Assembly: GCA_023386795.1 (NCBI GenBank)
Contig: JAEWJB010000007.1
Location: 1-47,152, forward strand
DNA length: 47,152 nt
Direction: 5' to 3'
Source: Pseudomonadota bacterium
GTDB taxonomy: Bacteria > Pseudomonadota > Gammaproteobacteria > Xanthomonadales > Xanthomonadaceae
Below the pieces are notes generated by a model. That model had not been told where the DNA came from. It did not search any database and saw only the letters and a program-made list of their open reading frames with translations. Numbering within the stretch: the stretch's first letter is position 1; every line of letters begins with the position of its first letter. A program made the position numbers and the translations under genes. Shown here in pieces: positions 43,683 to 47,152 of this stretch.

Positions 43683-44338
43683 CATTGTGCGTCCGGCTGC
43701 TGCTCCGGGCGCGCGTGGTCGAACGCCGGCAGCGCCAGGCAGGCCTGCTCGATGCGCTGAAGGGTCGGGTATGGCGCCAGGTCCACGCCGAAACGGTGCG
43801 CGTTGTAGAGCTGCGGCACCAGGCAGCAATCGGCCAGGCCGGGCGTGTCGCCATGGCAGAAGCGACCGGTGTCCGGGTGGTTGGCCAGCATCGTTTCCAG
43901 CGCCTCGAAGCCTTCGCGCATCCAGTGCCGGGTCCATTCCTCCCGCCGTGTGGCGGCAGCCTCGACCGTCCGCTCCAGGTACTGCATCACCCGCAGGTTG
44001 TTGATCGGATGGATGTCACAGGCCACGACCTGCGCGAGCGCACGCACCCGGGCCCGCGCCTGGGCCGACGCCGGCAACAACGGTGTTTCAGGGAAGGTCT
44101 CGTCCAGGTATTCCAGGATCGCGAGCGATTGCGTGAGCACTTTCTCCCCGTGCCGCAGCGTGGGCACGAGATGCTGCGGGTTGAGTGCGACGTAGTCGGC
44201 CGCATGCTGCTGCCCGCCGTCCCGCACCAGGTGGACCGGCAGCAGGTCATGCGCCAGCCCCTTCAGGTTGAGTCCGACACGCACCCGGTAGGCAGCACTG
44301 GAGCGCCAGTACGTATACAGCTGCAAGGCCTCGCCCAT
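43682..44338 (-). CDS. maiA: maleylacetoacetate isomerase
   Basis: A 218-residue zeta-class glutathione transferase that isomerises maleylacetoacetate to fumarylacetoacetate in tyrosine breakdown. The active-site motif SSAAYRVRVGLN lies at about 13-24 and QSLAILEYLDE near 70. The C-terminal segment GDTPGLADCCLVPQLYNAHR is typical. It lies 17 bases after the fumarylacetoacetase-like gene, in one operon of consecutive pathway steps. Confidence 0.94.
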   Translation of the reverse strand: MGEALQLYTYWRSSAAYRVRVGLNLKGLAHDLLPVHLVRDGGQQHAADYVALNPQHLVPTLRHGEKVLTQSLAILEYLDETFPETPLLPASAQARARVRALAQVVACDIHPINNLRVMQYLERTVEAAATRREEWTRHWMREGFEALETMLANHPDTGRFCHGDTPGLADCCLVPQLYNAHRFGVDLAPYPTLQRIEQACLALPAFDHARPEQQPDAQ

Positions 44339-44355
44339 GGCGCGCTCCTGCCGGC

Positions 44356-45345
44356 TCAGGGCGCGACCTGCGTTTCGATGCGCTGCTCGATCGCACCAAA
44401 GACGCTATTGCCCGCGCGGTCGAACATTTCGATCCGCACCACGTCGCCGAAATGCATGAACGGCGTGCTCGGCTTGCCGTCGCGCAGCGTCTCCACCACG
44501 CGCTGCTCGGCAAAGCACGAGGCACCGCGCGAGGTGTCCTGGTTGGCGATGGTGCCCGAGCCGACGATGGTCCCCGCGCCGAGCGGGCGGGTCTTGGCCG
44601 CATGCGCGACCAACTGCGCGAAATCGAAATGCATGTCCTCGCCCGCCTCCGGCGCACCGAACCATTGGCCATTGATGTGGGTGACCAGCGGCAGGTGCAC
44701 CTTGTTGCCCTGCCATGCATCGCCCAGTTCGTCCGGCGTGACGAACACCGGCGAGAGCGCCGATCGCGGCTTGGATTGCAGGAAGCCGAAGCCCTTCGCC
44801 AACTCGTTCGGGATGAGGTTGCGCAGCGAGACGTCGTTGACCAGGCCGATCAGCTGGATGTGGTCGGCGGCATGCACTGGCGCCACGCCCATCGGCACGT
44901 CGTCGGTGATCACCACCAGCTCGGCCTCCAGGTCGATGCCATAGTCCTCGCTGGCCACCCTCACCGCGTCACGCGGACCATAGAAGCCGGCGCTGGTGGC
45001 CTGGTACATCAGCGGGTCGGTATAGAAGCTCTCCGGCACCTCGGCATTGCGGGCGCGGCGCACGCGCTCGACGTGCGGCAGGTAGGCGCTGCCATCCACG
45101 AATTCATAGGCGCGCGGGAGCGGCGCGGCCAGGGCAGCCATGTCCAAGTCGAACTGGCCATCCGCGCTGCCGTCCTCCAGCGACTCGTACAGGGCGTTCA
45201 GGCGCGGCGCGACGTGGCTCCAGTCCTCCAGCGCGCGCTGCAGGGTCGGCGCGATGCCGGTGGCGCGCACGCCCCGCTTCAGGTCGCGGGAGACGACGAT
45301 CAGCGTGCCGTCGCGGCCGCCTTCCTTCAGGGAACCTAGCTTCAT
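44356..45345 (-). CDS. fumarylacetoacetate hydrolase family protein
   Basis: A 329-residue enzyme predicted to split fumarylacetoacetate into fumarate and acetoacetate, the step after MaiA. Metal and substrate region: YGIDLEAELVVITDDVPMG with ExE ligands near residue 140, PLGAGTIVGSGTIANQD in the C-terminal half. It belongs to the longer FAH type (about 330) common in Xanthomonas and Pseudomonas. The ATG at 45345 is preferred over a GTG five codons earlier. Acetoacetate made here could be activated by the ScoAB CoA-transferase of this window. Confidence 0.9.
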   Translation of the reverse strand: MKLGSLKEGGRDGTLIVVSRDLKRGVRATGIAPTLQRALEDWSHVAPRLNALYESLEDGSADGQFDLDMAALAAPLPRAYEFVDGSAYLPHVERVRRARNAEVPESFYTDPLMYQATSAGFYGPRDAVRVASEDYGIDLEAELVVITDDVPMGVAPVHAADHIQLIGLVNDVSLRNLIPNELAKGFGFLQSKPRSALSPVFVTPDELGDAWQGNKVHLPLVTHINGQWFGAPEAGEDMHFDFAQLVAHAAKTRPLGAGTIVGSGTIANQDTSRGASCFAEQRVVETLRDGKPSTPFMHFGDVVRIEMFDRAGNSVFGAIEQRIETQVAP

Positions 45346-45711
45346 GGTGGATCCGGTCACTGGCTGGGAGGCCGATTGTAGGCCGGCGGCGCATTGGTTA
45401 CATCTGCAACGGAAGGCCGGATGGACTGCCTGAACGGCCTCATGCGCCGCCGCTGGGACGGCGGCGCCATTTCGCGTAAACTGAATAGGTCTGCCAGCGG
45501 CCGTCCGTTTCCCTCAGGGATCGCCGGCGCCACCGGGTTCGCCCGGTACGCCCGCCCCATCCGACGCCGTTCGCCTTGCATACCGGTCATGCGCAGCCTG
45601 CGCCTGGTCGTCCCCTCTTCTCGCAGCGCGGTTACACGGGAACGCTCCGAGTCGCCCCCCAGCCCTTGCCGGCCATCTGGCCGCGTGGGCGGGTATTTCC
45701 GGAGAAAACCC
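45346..45711 (+). other. long leader upstream of rhlE
   Basis: These 366 bases hold no recognised gene. A perfect 9-bp inverted repeat (GCGCCGCCG/CGGCGGCGC, loop CTGGGA) lies at 45444-45467, followed by a -10-like TAAACT at 45477-45482. If this is the promoter, the rhlE messenger has a leader of about 220 bases. Long leaders on DEAD-box helicase genes are often sites of autoregulation or cold response. Confidence 0.4.
45444..45482 (+). promoter_or_regulatory. possible rhlE promoter with inverted repeat
   Basis: The 9-bp inverted repeat covers the expected -35 position of the TAAACT box. No good -35 hexamer is visible. Confidence 0.3.
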
Positions 45712-47088
45712 ATGTCTTTTGAATCCCTGGGCCTTGCGCCCTTCCTGCTGCGCGCGCTTGCCGAAGAGGGTTACGAAACCCCGACGCCGATCCAGCGCGA
45801 AGCCATCCCGCTGGTGCTGGAAGGCCACGACCTGCTGGCAGGCGCCCAGACCGGTACCGGCAAGACCGCCGCGTTCGGCCTGCCGGTGCTGCAGTACCTG
45901 TCCACCACCCCGCAGGCGGTCAACGGCCCGCGCAAGCCGCGCGCGCTGATCCTTACCCCGACCCGCGAGCTGGCCACCCAGGTGCATGACAGCCTGCGCG
46001 GCTACGGCAAGTACCAGCGCATTCCCAGCACCGTGATCTACGGTGGCGTGGGCATGGGCAACCAGTTCGACGCCCTGCGCCGCGGCGTGGACCTGCTGGT
46101 CGCCTGTCCGGGCCGCCTGATCGACCACCTGGAGCGCCGCAGCGTCGACCTGTCCGGCATCGAGATCCTCGTGCTCGACGAGGCTGACCGCATGCTTGAC
46201 ATGGGTTTCCTGCCCTCGATCAAGCGCATCCTGGCCAAGCTGCCGCGCCAGAACCGCCAGACGCTGCTGTTCTCGGCCACGTTCGCCGATCCGATCAAGC
46301 AGCTGGCGATGGAGTTCATGCGCCAGCCGCGCGAAGTCATGGTCACCCCGCGCAACACCGTGGCCGAGACCATCGCCCACCGTGTGCATCCGGTCGACAC
46401 CGCGCGCAAGCGCGAGTTGCTGCTCGATCTGATCGCCAAGGACAGCCGCGTGCAGACGCTGGTGTTCGCCAAGACCAAGCATGGCAGCGACAAGCTGGCC
46501 ACCTTCCTGGAGAAGTCCGGCATCAAGACCGCGGCCATCCACGGCAACAAGAGCCAGGGCCAGCGCCTGCGCGCGCTGGGTGACTTCAAGGCCGGCCGTG
46601 TCACCGTGCTGGTGGCCACCGACATCGCCGCGCGCGGCATCGACATCGACCAGCTGCCGCGCGTCATCAACTACGACCTGCCGATGGTCGCCGAGGACTA
46701 CGTGCACCGCATCGGCCGTACCGGCCGCAACGGCGCCAGCGGCGAGGCGATCTCGCTGGTCGCACAGGAAGATGCCAAGTACCTGCGCCAGATCGTGCGC
46801 CTGCTCAACCGCGACATGGATATCCGCGACGTGCCGGGCTTCGAGCCGCAGGTGCCGATCCGCTGGGGCAACAGCGCCCCGGGCAAGGCCGAGCAGCCAG
46901 CCGGCCAGCGGCCGCCGCGCAAGCACCAGGGCGCGCGCCGTCCGCACGGTGATGGTGGCCGTCCGCAAGCCCATGCCCACGCCGGCGCCAAGCAGCCGGG
47001 TGGCGCCAAGCCGCAGGGCCGTCGTCGCCGTGGCGGCGGTGGTGGCAACGGCGGCGGTGGCCGCGGCCCGGGCGGCGGCCCGCGCTGA
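45712..47088 (+). CDS. rhlE: DEAD-box ATP-dependent RNA helicase RhlE
   Basis: A 458-residue RNA helicase that unwinds structured RNA in ribosome assembly and RNA decay. It has the Q motif region (GYETPTPIQREAIP), motif I AQTGTGKT (45-52), Ia PTRELATQ, II DEAD (156-159), III SAT (188-190) and VI HRIGRTGR. The C-terminal tail from about residue 375 is basic and Gly/Arg-rich, as in RhlE, and binds RNA. GGAG lies 8 bases before the ATG. The frame stays open for about 100 codons upstream, but that part is not helicase-like. The last 64 bases of the window after the stop hold nothing recognisable. Confidence 0.95.
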   Translation: MSFESLGLAPFLLRALAEEGYETPTPIQREAIPLVLEGHDLLAGAQTGTGKTAAFGLPVLQYLSTTPQAVNGPRKPRALILTPTRELATQVHDSLRGYGKYQRIPSTVIYGGVGMGNQFDALRRGVDLLVACPGRLIDHLERRSVDLSGIEILVLDEADRMLDMGFLPSIKRILAKLPRQNRQTLLFSATFADPIKQLAMEFMRQPREVMVTPRNTVAETIAHRVHPVDTARKRELLLDLIAKDSRVQTLVFAKTKHGSDKLATFLEKSGIKTAAIHGNKSQGQRLRALGDFKAGRVTVLVATDIAARGIDIDQLPRVINYDLPMVAEDYVHRIGRTGRNGASGEAISLVAQEDAKYLRQIVRLLNRDMDIRDVPGFEPQVPIRWGNSAPGKAEQPAGQRPPRKHQGARRPHGDGGRPQAHAHAGAKQPGGAKPQGRRRRGGGGGNGGGGRGPGGGPR

Positions 47089-47152
47089 GCCACCGGCGGT
47101 AAAAGTAAAAGAGACGGCGCGCGGCTACATACCCGCCCCCGCATGGGTTGCG

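Noticed and set aside
45394..45711. N-terminal extension of RhlE by about 106 residues
   Set aside because: Not helicase-like, while a good ribosome binding site and a family-typical start occur at 45712.

Overview
The window is high-GC chromosomal DNA from a gammaproteobacterium, most likely of the Xanthomonadales/Lysobacterales and perhaps Rhodanobacteraceae. This rests on the neighbour set xanA-xanB, rfbBACD, etfBA, a glycan island and metB, which matches the lipopolysaccharide (LPS) region of Xanthomonas as I know it, and on near-family-typical PilU, H-NS-like, DUF465 and OmpA-like proteins. No species call can be made from the sequence alone. No tRNA, rRNA, CRISPR array, insertion sequence or phage gene was seen.

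Left part (1-14016): the tail of a cytochrome c, then proS, an H-NS-family regulator with a good promoter, a ThrE-like exporter, and a four-gene lipid-transport operon (STAS-MlaE fusion, MlaF, MlaD, PqiC-like lipoprotein). Next come a small double-glycine (bacteriocin-like) peptide with a small membrane protein, alkB, ETF-ubiquinone oxidoreductase with a translationally coupled glycan gene (WbsX/RgpF-like), and a two-subunit 3-oxoacid CoA-transferase.

Sugar nucleotide block (14164-20504): xanA and xanB make phosphosugars and GDP-mannose. Facing them, rfbBACD makes dTDP-L-rhamnose. etfB-etfA follow and form the left border of the LPS island.

LPS/O-antigen island (22438-37742, all on the minus strand, read right to left): a GT4 glycosyltransferase, the Wzm/Wzt export pair with a C-terminal glycan-binding-type Wzt domain, an FkbM methyltransferase with a long coiled coil, a 1118-residue protein with three glycosyltransferase modules, and gmd and rmd (GDP-D-rhamnose). 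Beyond a 190-base gap, a lower-GC set follows: a GT-C membrane protein, a four-helix SMR/EamA-like protein, two GT2 enzymes and a methyltransferase. I infer an ABC-transporter-dependent D-rhamnose-containing O-polysaccharide whose chain end may be capped and measured by the FkbM/coiled-coil protein, by analogy with WbdA/WbdD/Wzt of E. coli O8/O9a. A separate periplasmic side-chain system resembling Gtr or Arn systems would act on the polymer.

Right part (37768-47152): metB and a cystathionine beta-synthase (together capable of reverse transsulfuration), a DUF465 protein with an unusual upstream leader, an OmpA-like protein and a DUF4398 partner, pilU, the tyrosine/homogentisate catabolic genes maiA and a fumarylacetoacetase, and the DEAD-box helicase rhlE with a long leader. 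Many genes here are packed with 1-4 base start/stop overlaps, and three intergenic terminators serve convergent genes.
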